A DNA stretch of 10,462 nt from Candidatus Auribacterota bacterium (GTDB taxonomy: Bacteria; Auribacterota; Tritonobacteria; UBA1439). The stretch covers positions 1 to 10,462 of the forward strand of contig JAPLCY010000313.1 of the NCBI GenBank assembly GCA_026391995.1. Reading direction: 5' to 3'. The position numbers and the translations under genes were made by a program. The notes under the pieces are model-generated. The model saw nothing but the letters and a program-made list of their open reading frames with translations. It had not been told where the DNA came from and searched no databases. Shown piece after piece: positions 1 through 6,297 of this stretch (its first letter is position 1; every line of letters starts with the position of its first letter).

Positions 1-672
1 GAGATACTTCTCCAGCAGCTCCCCCTTCCACCCGTAGTTTGTCACCGAAAGGGGGAATCCGGTCGCTTGATCGGTCTCGAGAAGCATCCGATGCGCCGAG
101 TAGCCCGCCTTCTGCGGGAGCAATCGTTCAAACCGCCAGGTGGGGACACCGCCGATCTCGCCCGTGCCTATATACTTGATTTTCAGATCGCCGGCCTTCT
201 TCGCCTTTTCGCACATGCCGAGGATAAGCGTGATGGTGCTCCCCATTCCGGACTCGGTGATCGGGCGCAGGTTCTTCCGCATGGCGAGCATCCCCGTGGG
301 ATGCAGCAGGAACGATGGGGCGAAATAGTTGCCCATCCCCCCCAGGTGCACGAGCAGCCGGTCCGTGTTCTTCCCCTTCACCCACAGGGCCTCCCTGCCC
401 GTGTCGGCACTGCCAATCCATTTCATGTACACCATGAACGGCTTCTTGAACTTGAGGAGGATTGTCTCCTCACCGTAGAGCGTTCCCCCCACCCGCTGCT
501 GCTTGTTGAAGGTCGCCGTGTAATCCTGGATTGAATCATATTTGGCACGGGCTGCCCCGAGGATCTCCAGGGGGTCGGGGTCTCCGGCCCCGTGGGTCGC
601 TCCCGCGCCGGAGGCCACGAGGGCGAAACCGCACATCACCATGTAGCGGAGAAACCGAAAATGCCGTCGCAT
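1..672 (-). CDS. DUF1571 (LolA-like) secreted protein, C-terminus cut by window edge
   Basis: The 224 visible codons start at ATG 672-670 and run off the left edge. Residues 1 to about 27 look like a Sec signal peptide: MRRHFR, a hydrophobic stretch, then a small-residue ASGAGA region. The mature part begins with a segment typical of DUF1571 (KYDSIQDYTATFNKQ, about residues 44-58), then RVGG, GEETILLKFKKPF, a GREALWVKG segment and an ITESGMGS segment. DUF1571 is related to LolA-type beta-sheet carriers that bind acyl chains in the periplasm; the ligand of this protein is unknown. It starts 2 bp after the GH3 stop codon and has no strong Shine-Dalgarno, so translation is probably coupled. LolA-like proteins also occur in aryl polyene clusters, so a role in moving the product of this operon is possible but inferred. 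The family call is from recognised sequence pattern, not a search. Confidence 0.85.
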   Translation of the reverse strand, partial: MRRHFRFLRYMVMCGFALVASGAGATHGAGDPDPLEILGAARAKYDSIQDYTATFNKQQRVGGTLYGEETILLKFKKPFMVYMKWIGSADTGREALWVKGKNTDRLLVHLGGMGNYFAPSFLLHPTGMLAMRKNLRPITESGMGSTITLILGMCEKAKKAGDLKIKYIGTGEIGGVPTWRFERLLPQKAGYSAHRMLLETDQATGFPLSVTNYGWKGELLEKYL

Positions 673-674
673 GT

Positions 675-2363
675 TCACCGGGGACTTTCCGCCGGGCGGA
701 ATCTCGCGCAGTGGTCAAGATTCGGACTCAGGTACGGATGTTTATACTGTTCCATTCTCCCCCCGCTCTTCAGTATATGCGCCTGCTTGTCCCTCTCGAA
801 CGCGCCCTCTTCCACAAGGCGCACCACAGGAGCCGCGAGCCGCCCCGATTCCCGCTTGCTCCGGTATTCCATATTGATCCTCTTCAGTTCCCCGTCAAAG
901 CTGGCGGCGAGATCCTCCGCCTCGGGGCCGCGCGCCCCCCATGCCGCCCCGCAGCGCTCCTCGAGGAGGATGAGGTAGTGCGGCGGATTTCCCCAACAGG
1001 GGCAGACGGTGAAAAGGGGGACGGCGAAGCCCATGCCCCGCTCGCATGCCCGGAACGCCTCGACGACCTGGTACTCCGAGAGCTTCTCCCCCGTAAGGGA
1101 GCTGATCCGGCTTCCCTTGTGCAGGAACCTGAGGATAGGCGTGTCGCCGTAAAAACCGGCCACCTCCACCACGTCCGAGATATTATACCTGAAGAAGCCC
1201 GATGACGTCGTGAGAAGTATGAAATATTTTCTCCCCTTCTCCAGTTCGTGAGCGAGCAGCGTCTCGTCCCCTCCTTCCTCCTCGAAGGGAATAAATTCAT
1301 AGAAATGGCTGCCGATGTCCAGGACACCACCCGCCTCGCCGTCCTCGAGGGGGATCGTCATCCTCCCCTCGGAGGCGATGAGGCCCGGGTCTCGCAACGG
1401 CCTTTCTCCCCAGTACTCGCGGACGAGCGGCAGATACGGGGTGAGGGTCCCCCCTGTCCAGCATCCGATACTCTCGATCTCCGGCCATACCTCTTTCGGG
1501 AGGAGGCGGCCCGCGCGCGCCCTGATCCGCTCGAGCTCCGCGGCGCGCCCCGGCATCCTCGTGATCCGGCGCGCCACCGTGCGAAGGATCGCCGGGTCGA
1601 GGTCCCCGCCGACGTCAAGGGAACCGTCGTGGAGGTCCTTGAGCAGCCGGTCGGCGTGTCGTTCGAGACAGCTGCCGAGGGCGACCAGCGTGCTCGGATT
1701 CGCGGCAATGAGCAGGCTGATCTTCCGCTCCATCGCCATCCTGACGATGGTGTAATATTTCGCGGCGTGGTCCCCGATCCCGTAGACCGCCGTGGGCAGG
1801 GCATACTTCAGGTGGGCAATCTTCCGCTGCGATTCGGCCACGAGCCCCGTCGCCGCGCCGCAGGGCACGCCGATCTCCGTCTCCCCCTCGCGGCTCGGCG
1901 AGACGATGTGCAGGATGCTGTGGGTGAGCACCGAGGGGTGATCGGCGAGGAGATGCACCCCCCACTCGAAGTTCCCCCGCGCGAGCTCGCGGAAATAGCG
2001 TTCGGTGACGGGGACGTACTTCGGCGCCGCGGTCGTGCCGCTCGTCATCGCGAACATGATCAGGCGCTCGCCACGGGGGAAGAGGACATTCTCCTCGCCG
2101 CGCACCACGCGTTCAACCCACGGGGCGAGCGCTTCGTATTCCATGACCGGCAGCGCCCGGCGATACTCGTCGGGAGTTTTGACGCGCGCGAACCCGTAGC
2201 GGCGGCCGTACTCCGTCTCCGCGGCGCGACGGAGCTTGTCATCGAGAACCCGCCGCTGGACGTCGCGGCAACGGGCCGTGCGCCGGCGGAACGCGACGCG
2301 CGCGTGCATGCCGTGCAGCCAGGTCCAGCCGTAGACCACCGAGGTGATGAGGCGTGTGCGCAT
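675..2363 (-). CDS. GH3-family acyl-acid amido synthetase (ANL superfamily)
   Basis: A 562-residue protein, near the usual GH3 length. GH3 enzymes adenylate a carboxylic acid with ATP and then join it to an amine, often an amino acid; the best-known members are plant enzymes acting on jasmonate and auxin, and bacterial members are mostly uncharacterised. The ATP-binding TSGTTAAPK motif is at about residues 107-115, ASEGRM near 330, the RYNISDVV segment (family form RYxxGDVV, with Ser replacing Gly here) at about 392-399, TGEKLSE at about 424-430, and a C-terminal EQYKHPYL resembling the family's QYKxPR ending. I chose the ATG at 2363 because it lies 25 bp after the methyltransferase stop; an in-frame upstream extension would overlap that gene and adds unrelated low-complexity sequence. 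There is no clear Shine-Dalgarno. In this operon it may amidate the acyl or polyketide product of the two ketosynthases, which is inference. The natural acid and amine cannot be read from sequence. Confidence 0.88.
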   Translation of the reverse strand: MRTRLITSVVYGWTWLHGMHARVAFRRRTARCRDVQRRVLDDKLRRAAETEYGRRYGFARVKTPDEYRRALPVMEYEALAPWVERVVRGEENVLFPRGERLIMFAMTSGTTAAPKYVPVTERYFRELARGNFEWGVHLLADHPSVLTHSILHIVSPSREGETEIGVPCGAATGLVAESQRKIAHLKYALPTAVYGIGDHAAKYYTIVRMAMERKISLLIAANPSTLVALGSCLERHADRLLKDLHDGSLDVGGDLDPAILRTVARRITRMPGRAAELERIRARAGRLLPKEVWPEIESIGCWTGGTLTPYLPLVREYWGERPLRDPGLIASEGRMTIPLEDGEAGGVLDIGSHFYEFIPFEEEGGDETLLAHELEKGRKYFILLTTSSGFFRYNISDVVEVAGFYGDTPILRFLHKGSRISSLTGEKLSEYQVVEAFRACERGMGFAVPLFTVCPCWGNPPHYLILLEERCGAAWGARGPEAEDLAASFDGELKRINMEYRSKRESGRLAAPVVRLVEEGAFERDKQAHILKSGGRMEQYKHPYLSPNLDHCARFRPAESPR

Positions 2364-2388
2364 AGATACCGTGGAGGGCTGGGCGCCC

Positions 2389-3234
2389 TCAGCGTTTCGC
2401 CCCCACGAGGATGGCGTAGACGCCGAGCGGATCCCGCCGCAGGTGAAAATCGCCGAACCCGCTCTCATCGAAGAAACGCAGGATCGTGCGCGGGGAGCGG
2501 TAGTTCAGATGCCAGTTGAACACGCGCCGCAGGTACCGGTCGACCCCGTGGCTCGGCAGCATGCTGTTCACCAACACGCTCCCGCCGGCAGGCAGGACGC
2601 GGTGCGTCACCTTCAGGAGGTCCATGACCTGCCGGTCGGTGAGATACTCGAGGATCCCCACCATCTTGACGACATGGGGCACGACGTCCAGCAGGCGCTC
2701 CAGGTTGATCGCGTTGCCCTCAATATAGCGCACCCGCCCGCCGAGCCCCCTCTCCTCAGCGAGCCGCGTGCCGTAATGAAAGGCATCCGTGTCTTCATCG
2801 ATGCAATAGGCGAAGACGCGATCCGTCCGGGCGTCCACCATCGCCTCGAGCACGTTGAAGCCCGGCCCGGTGCCGATCCCCACGATATGGACATCACCCC
2901 CCACCCGGTACTTGTGGATCAACTCCTTCAGAGACTGGACGGCCATGCGCCTGCGGTTCCGCGCGGAGATGGTAAGCACGGCGTCCTTCAGTATCCTCCT
3001 GTCTATCCGGTCCACCGGGATGCCGTTCTCGTAGCAGAGTTTCATCGCCCGCCAGCCGCCGGGGCGCGCGATCGACTCGTGCAGCAGCGGGCTCTTGCTG
3101 CTGCGGAGGTAGTCGACGAGCAGCTTCGTGGGAACAATATGGTTGATGAGCGGGTTAATGAGCGTTCGGTTCACCACCCTCCGGAAGAGGGAGAGCGTTT
3201 CGTAGCGTATGCCGTCTATCTCGACGTAACTCAC
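2389..3234 (-). CDS. Class I SAM-dependent methyltransferase
   Basis: 281 residues from a GTG start at 3234-3232 whose GTGA overlaps the TGA stop of the ketosynthase upstream by 4 bp, a strong sign of translational coupling. The N-terminal 110 residues are helical and basic with no recognised domain. The Rossmann-like methyltransferase core follows: motif I VGIGTGPG at about residues 118-125, the acidic segment CIDEDTD ending the second strand at about 144-150, EGNAIN at about 172-177, and HRVLPAGGSVLVNS at about 211-224, matching the usual post-motif strand. There is no signal peptide or membrane segment, so it is cytoplasmic. Its place between a ketosynthase pair and a GH3 enzyme suggests that it methylates an acyl or polyketide intermediate, on carbon, oxygen or carboxylate. 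The sequence does not decide which. The fold call is secure; the substrate is unknown. Confidence 0.82.
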   Translation of the reverse strand: MSYVEIDGIRYETLSLFRRVVNRTLINPLINHIVPTKLLVDYLRSSKSPLLHESIARPGGWRAMKLCYENGIPVDRIDRRILKDAVLTISARNRRRMAVQSLKELIHKYRVGGDVHIVGIGTGPGFNVLEAMVDARTDRVFAYCIDEDTDAFHYGTRLAEERGLGGRVRYIEGNAINLERLLDVVPHVVKMVGILEYLTDRQVMDLLKVTHRVLPAGGSVLVNSMLPSHGVDRYLRRVFNWHLNYRSPRTILRFFDESGFGDFHLRRDPLGVYAILVGAKR

Positions 3235-4529
3235 GCCGAGGGCCCCCCGTCGCGGGCCAGGACAAGGCAGACGTTTTGGCCTCCGAAGCCGAACGAGTTC
3301 GAGAGGGCGATGTCGATGCGCGACTCGCGCGCGATGTTGGGGACATAGTCGAGATCGCACTCCGGGTCCGGGAATTCATAGTTGATCGTCGGCGGGATGA
3401 TCCCCCGCCCGATGGCGAGCAGGCAGACCGCCGCCTCCACCGCCCCCGCGGCGGCAATCAGGTGCCCCATCATCGACTTGGTCGAACTGACCGGCAGATC
3501 GGCGCTGTGTGCGCCGAACACCTTCTTGATCGCAGCCGTCTCCACCCTGTCGTTGATCTGCGTGGATGTCCCGTGGGCGTTGATATAGCCGACCGCGTCG
3601 GGCGCGACGCCCGCGTCGGCCAGCGCATTCTGCATCGCCTGTGCCGCCCCCCGCCCGTCCGGGTGGACATCCGTAATGCGGTAGGCGTCCGAGGAGCACC
3701 CGAAGCCGAGAATCCTCCCGTACACCCGCGCCCCGCGCCGCCGCGCGTGCTCCTCCTCCTCCAGGATCAGGATTCCCGCCCCCTCCGAAAGCACAAAGCC
3801 GTCGCGGTGCAGATCAAAGGGGCGACTCGCCTTCTCCGGCTCGTCATTCCGCATCGAGATGGCGGTGAGGAGGTTGAATCCGGCGAGGCCCATGGGATGG
3901 ATCATCGAATGAGCCCCCCCGGCGTACATCACGTCCGCGTCCCCCCGCACGATCGTGCAGGCGGCTTCGCCGATCGCCTGGGCGCTCGCGGCACATGCGG
4001 TGAGGCAGTTCGAATTAGGGCCCCACGCCCCGTAGGCGTTGGCAATATGATAGACCGGCTTGTTCGGCTCGTACTCGATGTCCTTTTTGGGGTTCAGCAT
4101 CGCGCTCCCGCGATTGAGGAAGCGCCGCATGTCGAGGAAACCGCCGTTGAGCGACTCGGCAATGCGGTCCGCCAGCCAGAGGAAGTTCATATCTCCCTCC
4201 CCGCACCCGAGGTAGACCCCGACCCGCAGCGGATTCATTCTGCCGGTCTCCAGGCCCGCATCGACATGGGCGAGGCGCGCCGCGGCGAGGGCGTACTGCG
4301 TGTGCAGGCCGAGCACCTCGATATCCGGCCACGGCCCGATCATCTCCTCGGGATCAAACCCCTTCACCTGGCCGGCGATACGCGTGGGATATCCCGAGGC
4401 ATCGAACGCGGTCAGGAGACCTATGCCGGAGCGCCCGTGGATAAGCGCGTCCCAGTTCTTTTCCAGTCCGATCCCGAGCGGGGTCAGGATGCCGATACCG
4501 GTGACCACCACGCGCCTGCCGTCGCTCAT
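3231..4529 (-). CDS. Beta-ketoacyl synthase, KASII/FabF-like, complete active site
   Basis: 432 residues. This thiolase-fold enzyme condenses an acyl primer with a malonyl thioester, normally on acyl carrier protein. The full Cys-His-His site is visible: Cys179 in LTACAASAQAIGEA, His319 in NAHGTSTQIND, Lys351 and His356 in STKSMMGHLIAAAG, plus the C-terminal SNSFGFGGQN loop. The start is RRVVVTGIGILTPLG, as in FabF. A region at about residues 110-160 (DMNFLWLADR through the NPKKDIEYEPNKP stretch) looks longer than in housekeeping FabF. The ATG at 4529 overlaps the preceding ketosynthase stop as ATGA, and its own TGA overlaps the methyltransferase GTG. Pairing with a second, active-site-altered ketosynthase suggests a specialised heterodimer rather than housekeeping fatty acid synthesis, so I do not assign fabF. 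Confidence 0.92.
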   Translation of the reverse strand: MSDGRRVVVTGIGILTPLGIGLEKNWDALIHGRSGIGLLTAFDASGYPTRIAGQVKGFDPEEMIGPWPDIEVLGLHTQYALAAARLAHVDAGLETGRMNPLRVGVYLGCGEGDMNFLWLADRIAESLNGGFLDMRRFLNRGSAMLNPKKDIEYEPNKPVYHIANAYGAWGPNSNCLTACAASAQAIGEAACTIVRGDADVMYAGGAHSMIHPMGLAGFNLLTAISMRNDEPEKASRPFDLHRDGFVLSEGAGILILEEEEHARRRGARVYGRILGFGCSSDAYRITDVHPDGRGAAQAMQNALADAGVAPDAVGYINAHGTSTQINDRVETAAIKKVFGAHSADLPVSSTKSMMGHLIAAAGAVEAAVCLLAIGRGIIPPTINYEFPDPECDLDYVPNIARESRIDIALSNSFGFGGQNVCLVLARDGGPSA

Positions 4530-5827
4530 GCGCGCCCCCCGTCGATTTTCCTCACCACAAGGCTCACGTTCTGTCCCATAAAATCGAACGAATTGATGAG
4601 CGCGTGCGTGGCGCCACACGCCCGCGGCTGCGGCACATAGTCGAGATCGCATTCAGGATCCGGCTGCTCGTAATTCAGCGTGGATGGCAGCTGATGCCGG
4701 CCGATTGCCAGGACGGCCGTGATAAGATTGAGAGCCCCTGAGGCCGGGCCGAGGTCGCCCACATGCCCTTTCACGGAGCTCACCGCGATTGATCCGGCGC
4801 GCTCACCCCAGACATCCCTGATGGCGAGCGTTTCCAGCCGATCGGTAAAGGGAATCGAGTTGCCGTGCGCGCAGACATAGGTGACCGGCGAAGGATCGAT
4901 CCGCGCATCGGTCAGTGCCGCACGAATGGCCCGCGACTTGCTTGCCGGGGTGACCAGCCGCCCCACGCCCTCGCGGATATCCACGGAGCTGCCGTAGCCG
5001 ACGAGCTCCGCGTAGGGTCGGGCGCCGCGCCTCCGGGCATGCTCCTCCTCCTCGAGCACCACGACCCCCGCCCCCTCGCCCAGGACGAAACCGTCCCTCC
5101 GCAAGTCAAAGGGGCAGCTCGCCTTCTCGGGGGGATCGTTCCGCTGCGAGAGGACGCCAAGTGCGTGATAGCGGATCAGCTTCAGCGGCGTGATGCTCGA
5201 GCTCGCGCCGCCGCTGATCACCACGTCCGCCGCCCCCCGCGCGATGACGCGGAATGCCTCCCCGACGGCATGCGCGCTCGCCGAACAACCGGTGGTGATC
5301 GTGTTGCTCGGCCCTTGCGCGTTGTACTGTATCGCGACGTGCGAAGCAAGCATGTTCGGCAACTGCTTGAGCAGCCAGAGCGGGAAGAGCTGATGGATCC
5401 CCTCCCGCCCGAAGCGGACTATGTCGAATCGCCCTTCCCCATCGAGGGAAACTGCGATCGCCGGCGCGAGTTCCTCGGCATCTGCGGTGATCATCCCCGC
5501 CCCGAAAACCACGCCCAGGCGCGTCGGGTCGATCCGCGCCATGTCCAGGCCTGAATCGTCCATCGCCTCCCGCGTCGCCGCAACGGCGAACTGCATGTCC
5601 CGGACCATGACCTTCAAGGATTTACGCTTCTGGACGAATACAAGCGGATCAAACCCCTTGACCTCGGCGGCAATCCTGGTCGGGAAGCCGGATACGTCGA
5701 AAAGGCTTATCGGGGCGATGCCCGAGCGGCAGGCGATGAGATTACGCCAGTACTCCTCCCGGGTGAGTCCCAGTGGAGTGATCATGCCCGCGCCGGTAAT
5801 AACTACCCGCCGTCTGTGGCTTATCAT
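4526..5827 (-). CDS. KASII-like ketosynthase with second catalytic His replaced by Asp
   Basis: 433 residues from ATG 5827; an upstream in-frame ATG near 5950 would add about 41 residues unlike the family and would run across the promoter region. The protein opens with RRVVITGAGMITPLG and keeps Cys181 in TTGCSASAHAVGEA (the family usually has TACAS) and His321 in CAHGNSIPFTD (usually AHGTS). At the third catalytic site, gap-free alignment with the downstream partner pairs SVKGHVGD with STKSMMGH. Lys353 is kept, but the catalytic His position is Asp358 (codon at 4756-4754). A His three residues earlier (355) is not in the equivalent place. The C-terminus has NSFDFMGQN where the family has NSFGFGGxN. 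It is first in the operon and overlaps the canonical ketosynthase by 4 bp. I infer a chain-length-factor-like or non-elongating partner, although unlike type II chain-length factors it keeps Cys. The family is certain; activity is uncertain. Confidence 0.9.
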   Translation of the reverse strand: MISHRRRVVITGAGMITPLGLTREEYWRNLIACRSGIAPISLFDVSGFPTRIAAEVKGFDPLVFVQKRKSLKVMVRDMQFAVAATREAMDDSGLDMARIDPTRLGVVFGAGMITADAEELAPAIAVSLDGEGRFDIVRFGREGIHQLFPLWLLKQLPNMLASHVAIQYNAQGPSNTITTGCSASAHAVGEAFRVIARGAADVVISGGASSSITPLKLIRYHALGVLSQRNDPPEKASCPFDLRRDGFVLGEGAGVVVLEEEEHARRRGARPYAELVGYGSSVDIREGVGRLVTPASKSRAIRAALTDARIDPSPVTYVCAHGNSIPFTDRLETLAIRDVWGERAGSIAVSSVKGHVGDLGPASGALNLITAVLAIGRHQLPSTLNYEQPDPECDLDYVPQPRACGATHALINSFDFMGQNVSLVVRKIDGGRA

Positions 5828-5841
5828 GTGTGTATGCGCGC

Positions 5842-5857
5842 TCCGGTGAAGCCCGGA
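5842..5857 (-). promoter_or_regulatory. Small hairpin in the leader of the ketosynthase operon
   Basis: Read on the minus strand, TCCGG and CCGGA form a 5-bp stem around a 6-nt loop, 15 nt before the ATG at 5827. The only Shine-Dalgarno-like GGAG of this gene lies in and just beside the right arm, so pairing could limit ribosome access. A wider pair, CCGGTG (5843-5848) with CACCGG (5875-5880), could compete with it. The stems are short and this may be chance in G+C-rich DNA. Confidence 0.3.
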
Positions 5858-5890
5858 GGCATCGGGACACCACCCACCGGGCAATGTTAC

Positions 5891-5919
5891 ATGGTAATGC
5901 ATATACATGGTGAAGTCAA
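5891..5919 (-). promoter_or_regulatory. Probable sigma70-like promoter of the ketosynthase-GH3 operon
   Basis: On the minus strand TTGACT (5919-5914) is followed by a 17-bp spacer and TACCAT (5896-5891). This is a good -35 and a moderate -10 at ideal spacing, predicting a leader of roughly 55-60 nt before the ATG at 5827. A 7-bp direct repeat ACATGGT (5889-5895 and 5905-5911) covers the -10 and spacer and could be a regulator site. Confidence 0.55.
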
Positions 5920-5953
5920 TTCGCAACGCCTGACACCCGGTTATTTGCATAAT

Positions 5954-5977
5954 CCGCGTAATCTGCAGTTAACGCGG
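5954..5977. promoter_or_regulatory. Inverted repeat between divergent promoters (operator candidate)
   Basis: CCGCGT (5954-5959) and ACGCGG (5972-5977) are perfect inverted arms around 12 nt. The element lies upstream of both the leftward promoter (5891-5919) and the rightward promoter (5998-6026), a position suited to a shared regulator. The core phrase, AATCCGCGTAATCTGCAG, also looks like a degraded copy of short intergenic repeats of the ATCTGCGTAATCTGCGG kind. No T run follows, so it is not a terminator. Confidence 0.35.
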
Positions 5978-5997
5978 TTCACGTATTTTTACCCCGA

Positions 5998-6026
5998 TTG
6001 CATCTCTCCGCTGTGTGATATATACT
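5998..6026 (+). promoter_or_regulatory. Sigma70-like promoter of the DUF3006 gene
   Basis: TTGCAT (5998-6003) and TATACT (6021-6026) are separated by exactly 17 bp. This predicts a transcript start near 6033 and a leader of about 25 nt containing the AGGGAGG ribosome binding site at about 6047-6053, close before the ATG at 6058. Confidence 0.65.
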
Positions 6027-6057
6027 GCATGTCTGCTGTCCGACGAAGGGAGGCCCC

Positions 6058-6297
6058 ATGAAGGTACGGGTGATCGTGGATAGGATCGAGGAGGACCTCG
6101 CCGTGCTTGAGGTGGCGGGAGAGGCGATCGTCGAGTGGCCGGTAGCGCACCTCCCCCCCGGCATCAGGGACGGGACGGTCATGGACGTGACGTTTGCCGT
6201 CAACCCCGATGCCGAACGAGCGCAGCGCGCCAGGGTTGCGTCACTCCAGAAGGAACTCCTGGAACGAACTAAAAAAATTGAGGAGAAGGGACGCTAG
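6058..6297 (+). CDS. DUF3006 family small protein
   Basis: 79 residues starting at ATG 6058, 4-5 nt after a strong AGGGAGG ribosome binding site. The protein opens with KVRVIVDRIEEDLAVLEV, then IVEWPVAHLPPGIRDGTVMDVTF, the short beta-rich pattern of DUF3006 (a strand pair, a conserved DR-E/D-A-VL segment, and a PxGxxxGxxL/V turn). It ends in a charged helix of about 25 residues (QRARVASLQKELLERTKKI). There is no signal peptide or membrane segment. The biochemical function of the family is unknown. DUF3006 genes are often found beside ComEC or related metallo-beta-lactamase hydrolases. Here the gene is convergent with comEC and overlaps its 3' end by 29 bp (6269-6297), so the two are not co-transcribed, but antisense pairing of the 3' ends is possible. 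Confidence 0.85.
   Translation: MKVRVIVDRIEEDLAVLEVAGEAIVEWPVAHLPPGIRDGTVMDVTFAVNPDAERAQRARVASLQKELLERTKKIEEKGR

Noticed and set aside
1248..2519. Long plus-strand open frame of about 420 codons across the GH3 gene
   Set aside because: It is antisense to a well-supported GH3 protein and is rich in Arg, Pro, Ala and Gly in the way expected of the reverse frame in G+C-rich DNA. It has no recognised motif or ribosome binding site.
3276..4640. Plus-strand open frame of about 454 codons opposite the canonical ketosynthase
   Set aside because: The opposite strand carries a complete ketosynthase with all catalytic motifs. This frame has shadow-like composition and no recognisable domain.
3231..5827. 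Recent tandem duplication of a single ketosynthase gene
   Set aside because: The two proteins share the family framework but differ across most positions and in active-site motifs, so any duplication is ancient. A specialised pair is a better description.
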